A DNA stretch of 56,292 nt, from contig CABIYF010000019.1 of the NCBI GenBank assembly GCA_902362875.1, positions 1 to 56,292 of the forward strand, written 5' to 3'. Positions 24,257 to 33,603 of the stretch are shown in pieces. The notes beneath the pieces were generated by a model that saw only the letters and a list, made by a program, of their open reading frames with translations, was not told the origin of the DNA and ran no database searches. A program made the translations under genes and the position numbers. This DNA comes from Eubacteriaceae bacterium (GTDB taxonomy: Bacteria > Bacillota > Clostridia > Lachnospirales > Lachnospiraceae). How positions within the stretch are numbered: the stretch's first letter is position 1; every line of letters begins with the position of its first letter.

Positions 24257-26015
24257 AACAAGGCTGGTGAGATTACTCTCCCATACAAAAAAATATATCG
24301 TTCAGACGATCATATGGCAGTGGATCGCACTTCTTGGACAGATTGCATCGATTTTTGCGATTGGTCGATTGGTTGATGGGATATTAGCTCAGACGGTGAC
24401 AAAGAATAATGTCATCATGACATTTGGAATTCTAGTGACAGCAATTGTGATCCGATTTGTTTGTGATGAAATGGCAACAAGAGCTTCATTTGCAGCAAGC
24501 GTCGATGTAAAAAGAATCTTAAGAGAAAAAATTTATGAAAAGTTATTAAGACTTGGAGCATCCTACAGAGAAAAAACAGCAACTTCAGAAGTAGTTCAGA
24601 TGAGTGCAGAAGGAGTGGAACAGTTAGAAATTTACTTTGGAAAGTATCTTCCACAGCTCTTTTACAGTCTGTTAGCACCGATCACACTGTTCGTGATCTT
24701 ATCAAGGATCAGTTTAAAGGCAAGTCTTGTACTTCTTGTCTGTGTACCGCTGATTCCGATATCAATCGTAGCAGTGCAGAAGATCGCAAAACGCTTATTA
24801 AGTAAATACTGGGGATTGTATACAACATTAGGAGACAGCTTCCTTGAGAATCTTCAGGGAATGACAACCTTAAAGATCTATCAGGCAGACGAACAAAAAG
24901 CAGTTGAGATGGATGAGGAAGCACAAAATTTCCGTAAGATCACAATGAAAGTTTTGACGATGCAGTTAAATTCAACGAGTGTTATGGACATTGTAGCTTA
25001 TGGAGGAGCAGCGGTTGGAATGATCGCAGCGATCACGGAATTTATCAATGGAAATATCACGTTTGGAGGAACAGTTGTCATTCTCTTACTGGCATCCGAA
25101 TTTTTCATTCCATTAAGACTTCTCGGATCATTTTTCCACATTGCAATGAATGGAATGGCGGCGAGTGATAAGATCTTTAAACTTCTTGATCTGGAAGAAC
25201 CGAAGCAGGGAAGTAAAACACTTCCAGAGGGCAGTTTATCCGTTGAATTAAAAGATGTTCATTTCTCTTATGAAAAAGACAGAGAGATTTTAAAAGGAAT
25301 TTCGATGGAATTTCCAAAAGGAAGTTTTATCTCATTAGTAGGTGAATCCGGCTGTGGAAAGAGTACGATTTCCGCAATCCTGACTGGAAGAAATAAAGGA
25401 TATGAAGGAAAGGTTCAGATCGAGGGACATGAGATCACAGATATCAAAGAAGAAGAACTGATGAGTCATATCACAACGATCCGTCATAACAGCTATTTGT
25501 TCAAAGGAACTGTAGAAGATAATTTAAAAATGGCAAAACCAGATGCATCCAACGAAGAAATGGAAGAAGTATTAAGACAGGTAAATCTGCTTGCATTTTT
25601 ACAGACACAAAATGGTCTTGAAACAAAGATTTCAGAGAGGGGCGAAAACTTCTCCGGCGGACAGAGACAAAGACTGTGTCTGGCAAGAGCGTTGCTTGCT
25701 GATACACCGATTTATATCTTCGATGAAGCAACATCCAATATTGATATGGAAAGTGAAGAGATGATCATGGATGTGATCAGGGAACTTTCTAAGACAAAGA
25801 CGATCTTGTTTATCTCTCACAGACTTGCAAATGTTGTCGATTCTGACCGTATTTATATGCTGGAAGAAGGAATCGTCAAGGAAGCAGGAACCCATGAAGA
25901 ATTAATGAAAATGCAGGGAATCTACCATAAGCTTTATGAAAGCCAGAAAGAATTAGAATCCTATGTATCCAAACATAAAGCACACGATCAACAGCAAGTA
26001 AGAAAGGCGGTGTAA
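24249..26015 (+). CDS. CydD-like ABC exporter half-transporter
   Basis: This 588-residue protein joins a six-span exporter domain (about 1-310) to an ATPase domain (about 325-560) with Walker A GESGCGKST (from residue 365), signature FSGGQRQRLCLARALL and Walker B PIYIFDEATSNID. The layout and the partner gene resemble CydDC, which exports cysteine/glutathione and is needed for cytochrome bd assembly. In streptococcal haem operons, ABC exporters of this kind also follow HtsABC. Likely roles are haem or thiol export, balancing uptake or protecting from haem stress; the substrate is unproven. It is 3 bp from its partner. Confidence 0.85.
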   Translation: MIKTRLVRLLSHTKKYIVQTIIWQWIALLGQIASIFAIGRLVDGILAQTVTKNNVIMTFGILVTAIVIRFVCDEMATRASFAASVDVKRILREKIYEKLLRLGASYREKTATSEVVQMSAEGVEQLEIYFGKYLPQLFYSLLAPITLFVILSRISLKASLVLLVCVPLIPISIVAVQKIAKRLLSKYWGLYTTLGDSFLENLQGMTTLKIYQADEQKAVEMDEEAQNFRKITMKVLTMQLNSTSVMDIVAYGGAAVGMIAAITEFINGNITFGGTVVILLLASEFFIPLRLLGSFFHIAMNGMAASDKIFKLLDLEEPKQGSKTLPEGSLSVELKDVHFSYEKDREILKGISMEFPKGSFISLVGESGCGKSTISAILTGRNKGYEGKVQIEGHEITDIKEEELMSHITTIRHNSYLFKGTVEDNLKMAKPDASNEEMEEVLRQVNLLAFLQTQNGLETKISERGENFSGGQRQRLCLARALLADTPIYIFDEATSNIDMESEEMIMDVIRELSKTKTILFISHRLANVVDSDRIYMLEEGIVKEAGTHEELMKMQGIYHKLYESQKELESYVSKHKAHDQQQVRKAV

Positions 26016-26018
26016 GAG

Positions 26019-27680
26019 ATGGAACAGACAGTAAAAAGAAGAAGCTCCATAAAGATCATGGCATCCATGATCGGTCTTGTCAAACCGCTGGCTCACATTA
26101 TGGCAGCAGCAGTGATCCTTGGAACCTTGGGATATCTGTGTGCGATCTTTTTGACGATCACAGCAGGATATGCATTAAAAGCAGTACTGGATGGACAGGA
26201 AGTCACAGGATTTTTCAAGATTCTAGTTATTCTAGCAGTGGCAAGGGGCATTCTTCATTATGCGGAACAGTATTGTAATCATTTTATTGCATTCAAACTT
26301 CTTGCAATCATCAGACATCAGATTTTTGCAGCATTAAGGAAGTTATGTCCTGCAAAATTAGATGGAAGAGAAAAAGGAAATTTAATATCCATCATCACGA
26401 CAGATATTGAATTACTGGAAGTTTTCTATGCCCACACGATCTCACCGATCATGATCGCTATTTTAACTTCTTTGATCATGGTGGTGTTTATCGGACATTT
26501 TCATGTGTATGCAGGAATTTTTGCAGCATGTGCCTATATCATTGTCGGTGCAGCCATTCCTTTATATAACGGGAAAAAAGGCGGCCAAAAAGGAATGGAA
26601 TTCCGGACAGGATTTGGTGATCTTAACAGTTTCGTCTTGGAGTCTTTAAGAGGGTTAGATGAGACTATCCAGTATGGAGCTGGGGAAGATAGAAAAGAAA
26701 GAATGGATGAACGTTCCATTCAGCTTGGAAAGCTTCAAAAAAATCTAAATAAAATGGAAGCTCTCCAAAGAGCAATGACAGATCTTGTGATCTTATGCTG
26801 CTCGTTTGGAATGTTGTTTTTGACATTCAATCTTTATCAAAAAGGACAGATGCAGTTTATGGATATGGTGATTGTAACAATCGCTATGATGGGTTCTTTT
26901 GGACCAGTGACAGCTTTGTCAAGTTTATCAAATAACCTGAATCAGACACTGGCAAGCGGTGAGAGAGTCTTATCACTTCTTGAAGAAGAACCAGTCGTTT
27001 CAGAAATAGAAGGAGAAGAAGAGTTATCTTTTAATGGTGTGAAGGTTGATGATGTGACATTTGCATATGAAGAAGAAACAATTCTTAAGGATTGTACGAT
27101 TTCCATGAAACCGGGAAAAGTGATTGGAATTCATGGAAAGAGCGGCTCCGGAAAATCAACATTATTAAAACTGTTAATGCGGTTTTGGGATGTCAATGAT
27201 GGCAAGATCAGCATTTCAGATAAGAATGTAAAAGATATAAAAACAAAAACACTAAGAAACATGCAGTCATATGTAACACAGGAAACAGAATTGTTCCATG
27301 ATTCTATTGCAAATAATATTGCGATCGGAAAGCCTGGAGCAAGCAGGGAAGAGATCATGGAAGCTGCAAAGAAAGCATCCATCCATGACTTCATCCTTTC
27401 ACTTCCAGATGGATATGACACGAAAGTCGGAGAACTTGGGGATACCCTATCTGGCGGAGAAAAACAAAGGATTGGGATTGCAAGAGCATTTCTGCATGAT
27501 GCGCCGATGCTTCTGCTGGATGAACCGACAAGTAATCTTGATTCCTTAAATGAAGGAATCATCTTAAAAGCACTTGAAAAAGAGTGTGAGGGAAAAACCG
27601 TAGTTTTAGTATCACACCGGGAATCCACCATGGGATTTGCGGATGAGATTTATGATATGGACTGCGGAAGGATTTCATAA
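26019..27680 (+). CDS. CydC-like ABC exporter half-transporter
   Basis: This 553-residue protein has an exporter membrane domain (about 15-325) and an ATPase domain (about 338-553) with Walker A GKSGSGKST (from residue 373), signature LSGGEKQRIGIARAFL and Walker B MLLLDEPTSNLD. It pairs with the preceding gene to form a heterodimer. It is the last gene of the tightly packed part of the haem operon; the next start lies 80 bp downstream with no clear terminator between. Confidence 0.85.
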   Translation: MEQTVKRRSSIKIMASMIGLVKPLAHIMAAAVILGTLGYLCAIFLTITAGYALKAVLDGQEVTGFFKILVILAVARGILHYAEQYCNHFIAFKLLAIIRHQIFAALRKLCPAKLDGREKGNLISIITTDIELLEVFYAHTISPIMIAILTSLIMVVFIGHFHVYAGIFAACAYIIVGAAIPLYNGKKGGQKGMEFRTGFGDLNSFVLESLRGLDETIQYGAGEDRKERMDERSIQLGKLQKNLNKMEALQRAMTDLVILCCSFGMLFLTFNLYQKGQMQFMDMVIVTIAMMGSFGPVTALSSLSNNLNQTLASGERVLSLLEEEPVVSEIEGEEELSFNGVKVDDVTFAYEEETILKDCTISMKPGKVIGIHGKSGSGKSTLLKLLMRFWDVNDGKISISDKNVKDIKTKTLRNMQSYVTQETELFHDSIANNIAIGKPGASREEIMEAAKKASIHDFILSLPDGYDTKVGELGDTLSGGEKQRIGIARAFLHDAPMLLLDEPTSNLDSLNEGIILKALEKECEGKTVVLVSHRESTMGFADEIYDMDCGRIS

Positions 27681-27760
27681 ACAGGAAATGACTCCAAAAG
27701 GAGATTTCAATAAAAAAGTATTTATTATCATTTTATAACGGCTTTACGAAGGAGGACTTT

Positions 27761-30700
27761 ATGAGAAAGCAGATTATGTTAAAAGTTATGGCGACTGCAT
27801 TAGCAGCAGTTGTAGCGGCACCCATTGGAAGTTTAACAATTAATACGACAAGACCAGTGATCGTAAAGGCAGCGACTGCAAAAGCAGCAAAGGCAGCAGC
27901 AGAGCTTAAGATTGCTCCACGAGTCACAGGAGCTTCTGGTTCTTTGGCATCAAGCTGGAGTCCGGCAACAATGGAGCTTCAAGGAATCAGCAAGTATGAT
28001 GATGCAGGAGAAGCATGGATCAATGCGATCACAGAAGTAAAGGTTTCAGGGGAAACTTATACACGTGCAGACTATGACAGTCTTGATACAAAAGATTCTA
28101 AGAAGTATGCGATATCATATTCAGGAATGCAGATTATATCCAAAGATTTAGCAGATGGGGATATCACAATTTCTATCAAAGCCGATGGATATGAAACAAA
28201 AGAATTAGTTGTAACAAAAGCAACAACAGATGATGATCTTACATATACGATAAAATCCCAGAAAGACGGAGATAAAACAGTTGATGCAGACAGTCTTGAT
28301 ACAGCACCATTAAAGAATCTGATCATTGATGCAGAAGCACTTGAAAAAGGTGATAAAACAGATGAAAAATGGAATACACTTCAGGATGCGATCAAAGCAG
28401 CGCAGAAAGCATTAAGCGAAGCAACAACTGCTGATGATATTACAAATGGAGTATCAGCATTAAAATCAGCGATCAAAGATTTCAACAAAGATACAAAAGG
28501 ACCAGAAGTCGATAAAGTTTACTATAACGATTATGATAAAACACTTGAAATCGCAGCACTTGGAAAGACATACGATGATGAGAAAGATGATTTTATCAAT
28601 AACATTACAAGCGTTAAGGTGAATGGTGAAGAATATGCTCACGCAGATTATGATGCATTCGATGATGATGAAAGCAAGGCTGCAACACAGTATGCATTTT
28701 CTTATGGAGCTATGAAATTCGGAACAGGTGCATTTAAAGACGGTGATAATACAATCGTAATCGCAGCAAACGGATATGATAATAAAACAATCGAACTTAC
28801 AAAGAGCGGAGATACTTATACATTTGTTTCCCAGTATGATGGAGAAAAGAAAGCCGATGAAGGAATCCAGAATCCAACAGAAGATGGAGAATATACAGTA
28901 AGATTTACTACTAAGACAGAAGGTAAAGATGAAGAATCCATGATCGGAAGAAGCTTTGATTCCAGAGCTAAACTTGTAAGAGAAAATGGAAAAATGAAGA
29001 TCACATTCTTAAATACATCATTAAAGAGTTTCCTTGTAGACTTTAGTGTTGATGATAATGGCGTCTTCAATGAAGCAACATGCAAAGACTGGGGAGAAAA
29101 GAATTCAAGCGGTGAATACGATGCTCAGGAATTCACAATGGATATCAAGGATCTGACAGGAAGCCATAAAGCAGCAGCACTTGTTATTGCTATGGGTGGA
29201 CAGCCAAGTGATATTCATAACTATGATAAATACATGAAAGCAGACCTTACTTTCACATCCATCACAAAAGGATGGGACGGATATCAGAAAGAAATTGATG
29301 ATTCTGGTAAAGTTACAGGAAGCGAACTGACAGAAAAAGTACTGATTGATAAAGGATACGATGCAGATGGTGATGGAAAGATCAGCAAGGAAGACGTACA
29401 GGCAATTTCAGGAGAACTTGATCTTTCACAGTGTAATCTTACAGATGTAAGCATTTTAAAAGATCTTTCTGATAAAGTGACAAAGATCGATCTTTCTCAG
29501 AATAGCATCAAAGAACTTCCAGCAGGATTGTTAGATCAAGCAACAAACTTGACATATTTCTATATTGAAAACAACTTTGTATCAGAACTTCCAGAGAATT
29601 TCTTTAAAAATAATCAGAAACTTAACTGGATTTCATTCTCAGGAAACCAGATCAAAGAATTAGGCGATCATCAGGTATCAGATCTTCCAAATCTGACGAT
29701 TCTTGATTTCAGCAGTAATGATATTGAGAAGATCAGTGCCAATGCATTTACTGGACTTACAAAATTAGATGATCTTGGATTAGCAAGCAACCTTTTAACA
29801 GATTTACCAGATGGACTGTTTAAATATATGGGAAATTCATTAGAGTATATTTCTCTTTACAGCAATGGACTTACAAAACTGCCAAAATCACTGGAAGATT
29901 TATCAGTACTTAAGACATTATCCGTATTTGATAATGAACTGAAAGATATTTCAGACTTTGATTTCTCCAAACTTGCAAAAGCAGAAACAATCACACTGCA
30001 TTATAACGAGATCACAAAACTTCCAAAGAATGCATTTGCGAAGAATAAATCATTAAATTCATTAGATCTTTATGATAACCAGTTAACAGATTTCAGTACA
30101 GATAATCTGCCATCAGGAAAAGTTCTTCAGAAACTGGATCTTCGTTTAAATAATCTGAAAGTTATTGATCCTGCATTAAGAAAAGCAGCACAGAGCTACA
30201 ACAAGTTTACACCACAGAAATCTGTAGTAAACTTAAAAGTTTCCGCAAATGGAAATAACGGAATCAAATGGGCACAGGATTTTGGAACATTAGATCTTGT
30301 ATTATGGTTAGATGAGACAACAAGTGACCGTCAGGTAGAGCGTACAAGTGTTGCAGAATACAAACAGATGTTAAAAGATAACGACTGGGATGGTAAGAAA
30401 GTAACAGAAATTCTTGATGACGAAGGATATGACTGGGATGTTGTAACAGAACTTCAGAAAAAGAATGCAAATGGTAAATTTGAAACAGTTTCAAGCGAGA
30501 CAATCTCTAACAAAGATGAGGTGACAAGCGGAACATTCAAAGCAGGAGAAGGAACTTACAGAATTGTAAAAACTGTTTACACACTGACAAGTGGAAGTTC
30601 AAGTATGTACAGAACATCTGTATATTCTAATGAATTTACATACAAAAAAGGAAGCAGCACAACAACAGTTAAAGTATCAACACCAACTTCAGTAAAAGCA

Positions 30701-31240
30701 GCAAGTGCCGCATACAATAAAGTGAAGATCAGCTGGAACAAAGTATCCGGGGTTTCAGGATATGAAGTATATCAGTACAACGCAAAGACAAAGAAATATA
30801 CAAAAGTTGCAACTGTAAAAGGAACAAGCTATACAAAGAGCGGTTTAACAACAGGAACATCATATTCTTACAAAGTTCGTGCATATAAAACAGTTGACAA
30901 GAAAAATGTATACGGAAGCTACAGCAAAGCAGTTTCAGCCAAACCATCACTTAGCAAAGTGGCAGGTGTAAAAACAGTCAATGTTTCAGGAAAAGCCGTC
31001 AAAGTGACATGGAAGAAAGTATCTGGTGCAAGTGGATATAAACTTTACAGAAGCACAAAGAAAAATGGAAGCTACAAACTGGTAAAAACAGTGAAAGGTT
31101 ATAAAACTGTCAAATACACAAACAAGAAGCTGAAAAAAGGAAAAACATATTTCTACAAAGTCAGAGCTTATAAGACAGTTGGAAAGAAAAAAGTATATGG
31201 AAGCTATTCTTCTTACAAATCAGTAAAAGTAAGAAAATAA
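27761..31240 (+). CDS. Shr-like haemoprotein receptor (HID, NEAT, EF-hand, LRR, FN3)
   Basis: This 1159-residue protein has a signal peptide (about 1-38). Its domains run: haemoglobin-interacting domain of the Shr type (about 52-153, ASSWSPATMELQGISKYDDA), helical segment (177-243), a second such domain (252-350), a NEAT domain (about 372-500, with tyrosines in IHNYDKYMKADL as possible ligands), an EF-hand-like calcium loop DADGDGKISKED (534-545), leucine-rich repeats (about 552-813), an unrecognised segment, and two lysine-rich FN3 domains (973-1159). Streptococcal Shr has two such HID domains, NEAT, LRR and NEAT, and captures haem from haemoglobin. Here the second NEAT is absent and an FN3 tail, very like that of the FMN-NEAT protein, is added. 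There is no membrane anchor. It probably captures haem or haemoproteins for Shp and HtsABC. Confidence 0.85.
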   Translation: MRKQIMLKVMATALAAVVAAPIGSLTINTTRPVIVKAATAKAAKAAAELKIAPRVTGASGSLASSWSPATMELQGISKYDDAGEAWINAITEVKVSGETYTRADYDSLDTKDSKKYAISYSGMQIISKDLADGDITISIKADGYETKELVVTKATTDDDLTYTIKSQKDGDKTVDADSLDTAPLKNLIIDAEALEKGDKTDEKWNTLQDAIKAAQKALSEATTADDITNGVSALKSAIKDFNKDTKGPEVDKVYYNDYDKTLEIAALGKTYDDEKDDFINNITSVKVNGEEYAHADYDAFDDDESKAATQYAFSYGAMKFGTGAFKDGDNTIVIAANGYDNKTIELTKSGDTYTFVSQYDGEKKADEGIQNPTEDGEYTVRFTTKTEGKDEESMIGRSFDSRAKLVRENGKMKITFLNTSLKSFLVDFSVDDNGVFNEATCKDWGEKNSSGEYDAQEFTMDIKDLTGSHKAAALVIAMGGQPSDIHNYDKYMKADLTFTSITKGWDGYQKEIDDSGKVTGSELTEKVLIDKGYDADGDGKISKEDVQAISGELDLSQCNLTDVSILKDLSDKVTKIDLSQNSIKELPAGLLDQATNLTYFYIENNFVSELPENFFKNNQKLNWISFSGNQIKELGDHQVSDLPNLTILDFSSNDIEKISANAFTGLTKLDDLGLASNLLTDLPDGLFKYMGNSLEYISLYSNGLTKLPKSLEDLSVLKTLSVFDNELKDISDFDFSKLAKAETITLHYNEITKLPKNAFAKNKSLNSLDLYDNQLTDFSTDNLPSGKVLQKLDLRLNNLKVIDPALRKAAQSYNKFTPQKSVVNLKVSANGNNGIKWAQDFGTLDLVLWLDETTSDRQVERTSVAEYKQMLKDNDWDGKKVTEILDDEGYDWDVVTELQKKNANGKFETVSSETISNKDEVTSGTFKAGEGTYRIVKTVYTLTSGSSSMYRTSVYSNEFTYKKGSSTTTVKVSTPTSVKAASAAYNKVKISWNKVSGVSGYEVYQYNAKTKKYTKVATVKGTSYTKSGLTTGTSYSYKVRAYKTVDKKNVYGSYSKAVSAKPSLSKVAGVKTVNVSGKAVKVTWKKVSGASGYKLYRSTKKNGSYKLVKTVKGYKTVKYTNKKLKKGKTYFYKVRAYKTVGKKKVYGSYSSYKSVKVRK

Positions 31241-31268
31241 TCCATCATAAGAGGAAAGGAAGAAGTCA

Positions 31269-33479
31269 ATGATCAGAAAGAGATTTCTGGTGTCTGTAAT
31301 GGCAGCCGCCCTGATTCTGGGCGGTACTGCCCCTGCCTCAAAAACACAGGTCAAAGCGGCAGATCAAAAGATCATCGTACTTAAGACACCACAGCAGGCA
31401 TCAAAAGCAATCAATCAGAGTACATCTGCAAACAGCAAAGGGCGAAGCGCCAATGCGAAAATGACAAAACAGCAGCGGGAAGAATTAATCAAAAGCCGTA
31501 TCATTGTAAAATCTGAAAAAGCACCCCAGAAGATAGAAGGTGTAAAACAGATTTATTATTACAGCGTAGGAGATTATTATATTCTTCAGTGTATCAGCAA
31601 ACAGGCAGCAGATTCAGTAGAAAAACAGCTAAAGAAGCAATATGACAGTGAAGAAGTGATCAGAGATCGTGTGATCACACAAAGTGATGATACAGACGGA
31701 CAGCCGGACACAGGGGATACTGGAGAGACAACAGATAATGGTAATACCTACACAGATTATGTAAAACAGAATGAAGACGAACAAGTCTTTGATGGAATTC
31801 ATATGATGGGTATGGACACACTGAAAGAACAGGCAAAAGACTGGCAGGGACAGGTGGAAGTAGCAGTCATCGACAGCGGAATTGACCGAGACCATGAGTT
31901 ATTTACTGGAAGAATTGACACAGAGAAAAGTATCAATTTATCAGGACAGGAACCAGAAAATCAATACGATGATACCTATGGACATGGATCACATGTATCA
32001 GGAATCATTACACAGGCGACACCAGATCAAGTAAAGATCATGACTGTCAGAGTATTTGATGATTATCAGATGTCTTCCCTGACACAGATCACAATGGGAA
32101 TTGACTATGCCAGAGAAAATGGTGCAGATGTCATGAATATGAGTCTTGGACACACATCTCCAACAGACAGCGAATTAAAACTAATCAATGATTCTATGGA
32201 AAAATCTGTAAAACAGGGAAGCGTGTTACTTGCGGCATCTGGAAATGAGGCAAATAACGTTTCCACAAGCTGTCCTGCAAATAACAGTTGGACAATCTCT
32301 GTAGGTTCCGTACAGCCCAATCCGACAGACCGCACAAGATATACACGTTCATGGTTTTCAAACTATGGAAAACGCTTAGATTTTGTGGCACCGGGAAATA
32401 ATATTAACAGTGCGTGGGCAGATGGAACGATCGTGTCATTAAAAGGAACATCTATGGCAACGCCACATATGGCAGCCGCAGCTGCGATGGTTAAGTTAAA
32501 ACATCATGATTACGACCAGTGGAGAGTCTATGCAACATTCTTAGATTACACAAAAGATCTTGGAGCCGCAGGAAAAGATGATTACTTTGGAAATGGATAT
32601 GTAGATCTTAGTGATTATGCATCAGAAAAAACAGCATCTAAAGAAAATAAACGATATCAGGCAATTTCTGCAAAAGCAGTTACAAAGACAACGATGAATA
32701 GTGTCGGAAAATCATTTTCACTGGATGCAAAATTAGAAGAAGGTAATGGAAAATTAACTTACCAGACATCAAATGCAAAAGTAGCACAGGTAACATCAGA
32801 TGGCAAAGTAGTCATTAAAGGTGTTGGAAAATGTGAGATTATGATCAAAGCATCAGCGACAGATTCTTACAAAGAGACAGTCCATACAGTACAGGTAGAA
32901 GTTCAGAGAGGGCAGCAGACGATCAATCTGCCATCAAGAACTTATACAAAGACAATGGCTGATAAGAAGTTCAAATTAGCTGCAACTGTAGCAAAACCGG
33001 GGAATGGAACAATATCTTATATTACAAATAATGAAGATATTATAACAATTTCAAAAGATGGTTATATTACACCGAAAAAAACAGGAACAGCCAAAGTTTA
33101 TGCAATAGCAGCAGGAACAAATGAATTTGAAGAAGCAGTAAGCGATTCTATTACACTTACAATAAAGGCAGCACCAAAAGTAGTGAAAAAGCCTGTAAAT
33201 CCAGGAAAAGCTAAAATCACAAAACTGAAAAAAGGAAAGAAATCTTTTAAAGTTACATACAAAAAACAGACGAAAGCAACTGGATACTATGTGCGCTATT
33301 CTTTAAAGAAAAGTATGAAAGGTGCTAAGACTGTGAAGGTAAAAGGAAAAACATATCTCACAGTAAAGAAACTAAAATCAAAGAAGAGATATTATGTGCA
33401 GGTAAGAGCATATAATACAGTTTCTGGAAAGACAGCTTATGGAAGCTGGAGTACAAAGAAAAGCATCAAAGTAAAATAG
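31269..33479 (+). CDS. Secreted subtilisin-like serine protease with Ig-like and FN3 domains
   Basis: This 736-residue S8 protease has a signal peptide (about 1-31), a propeptide (to about 165) and a catalytic domain with Asp202 (VAVIDSGIDRDHE), His239 (YGHGSHVSGI) and Ser395 (LKGTSMATPH). After it come bacterial Ig-like repeats (about 470-635) and a lysine-rich FN3 domain (about 640-736) like those of the two haem proteins in this locus. It starts 28 bp after the Shr-like gene, so it belongs to the same unit. A reasonable idea is that it degrades haemoglobin or dietary haemoproteins to free haem, or processes the neighbouring surface proteins. The triad is complete, so it should be active. 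Confidence 0.9.
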   Translation: MIRKRFLVSVMAAALILGGTAPASKTQVKAADQKIIVLKTPQQASKAINQSTSANSKGRSANAKMTKQQREELIKSRIIVKSEKAPQKIEGVKQIYYYSVGDYYILQCISKQAADSVEKQLKKQYDSEEVIRDRVITQSDDTDGQPDTGDTGETTDNGNTYTDYVKQNEDEQVFDGIHMMGMDTLKEQAKDWQGQVEVAVIDSGIDRDHELFTGRIDTEKSINLSGQEPENQYDDTYGHGSHVSGIITQATPDQVKIMTVRVFDDYQMSSLTQITMGIDYARENGADVMNMSLGHTSPTDSELKLINDSMEKSVKQGSVLLAASGNEANNVSTSCPANNSWTISVGSVQPNPTDRTRYTRSWFSNYGKRLDFVAPGNNINSAWADGTIVSLKGTSMATPHMAAAAAMVKLKHHDYDQWRVYATFLDYTKDLGAAGKDDYFGNGYVDLSDYASEKTASKENKRYQAISAKAVTKTTMNSVGKSFSLDAKLEEGNGKLTYQTSNAKVAQVTSDGKVVIKGVGKCEIMIKASATDSYKETVHTVQVEVQRGQQTINLPSRTYTKTMADKKFKLAATVAKPGNGTISYITNNEDIITISKDGYITPKKTGTAKVYAIAAGTNEFEEAVSDSITLTIKAAPKVVKKPVNPGKAKITKLKKGKKSFKVTYKKQTKATGYYVRYSLKKSMKGAKTVKVKGKTYLTVKKLKSKKRYYVQVRAYNTVSGKTAYGSWSTKKSIKVK

Positions 33480-33484
33480 AAATG

Positions 33485-33531
33485 AAAAACACCTTATGTA
33501 AATTTTCATCATGTTACATAAGGTGTTTTTT
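33485..33531 (+). terminator. Rho-independent terminator of haem locus
   Basis: AAAAACACCTTATGTAA pairs with TTACATAAGGTGTTTTT, ending in Ts. It closes the haem locus and may also serve the convergent pepT gene. Confidence 0.92.
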
Positions 33532-33603
33532 GTATCTCTTTATAAGAAAAGTTCGTTCGCTCTTGCAGAGCAAGAGTGTTTACTAAATGTCATTTTTTAG
33601 ATA

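Noticed and set aside
15890..31240. Sortase B substrates among the haem proteins
   Set aside because: I looked for LPXTG- and NPQTN-like motifs at the C-termini and found none; two proteins end in membrane anchors and the others in FN3 domains.
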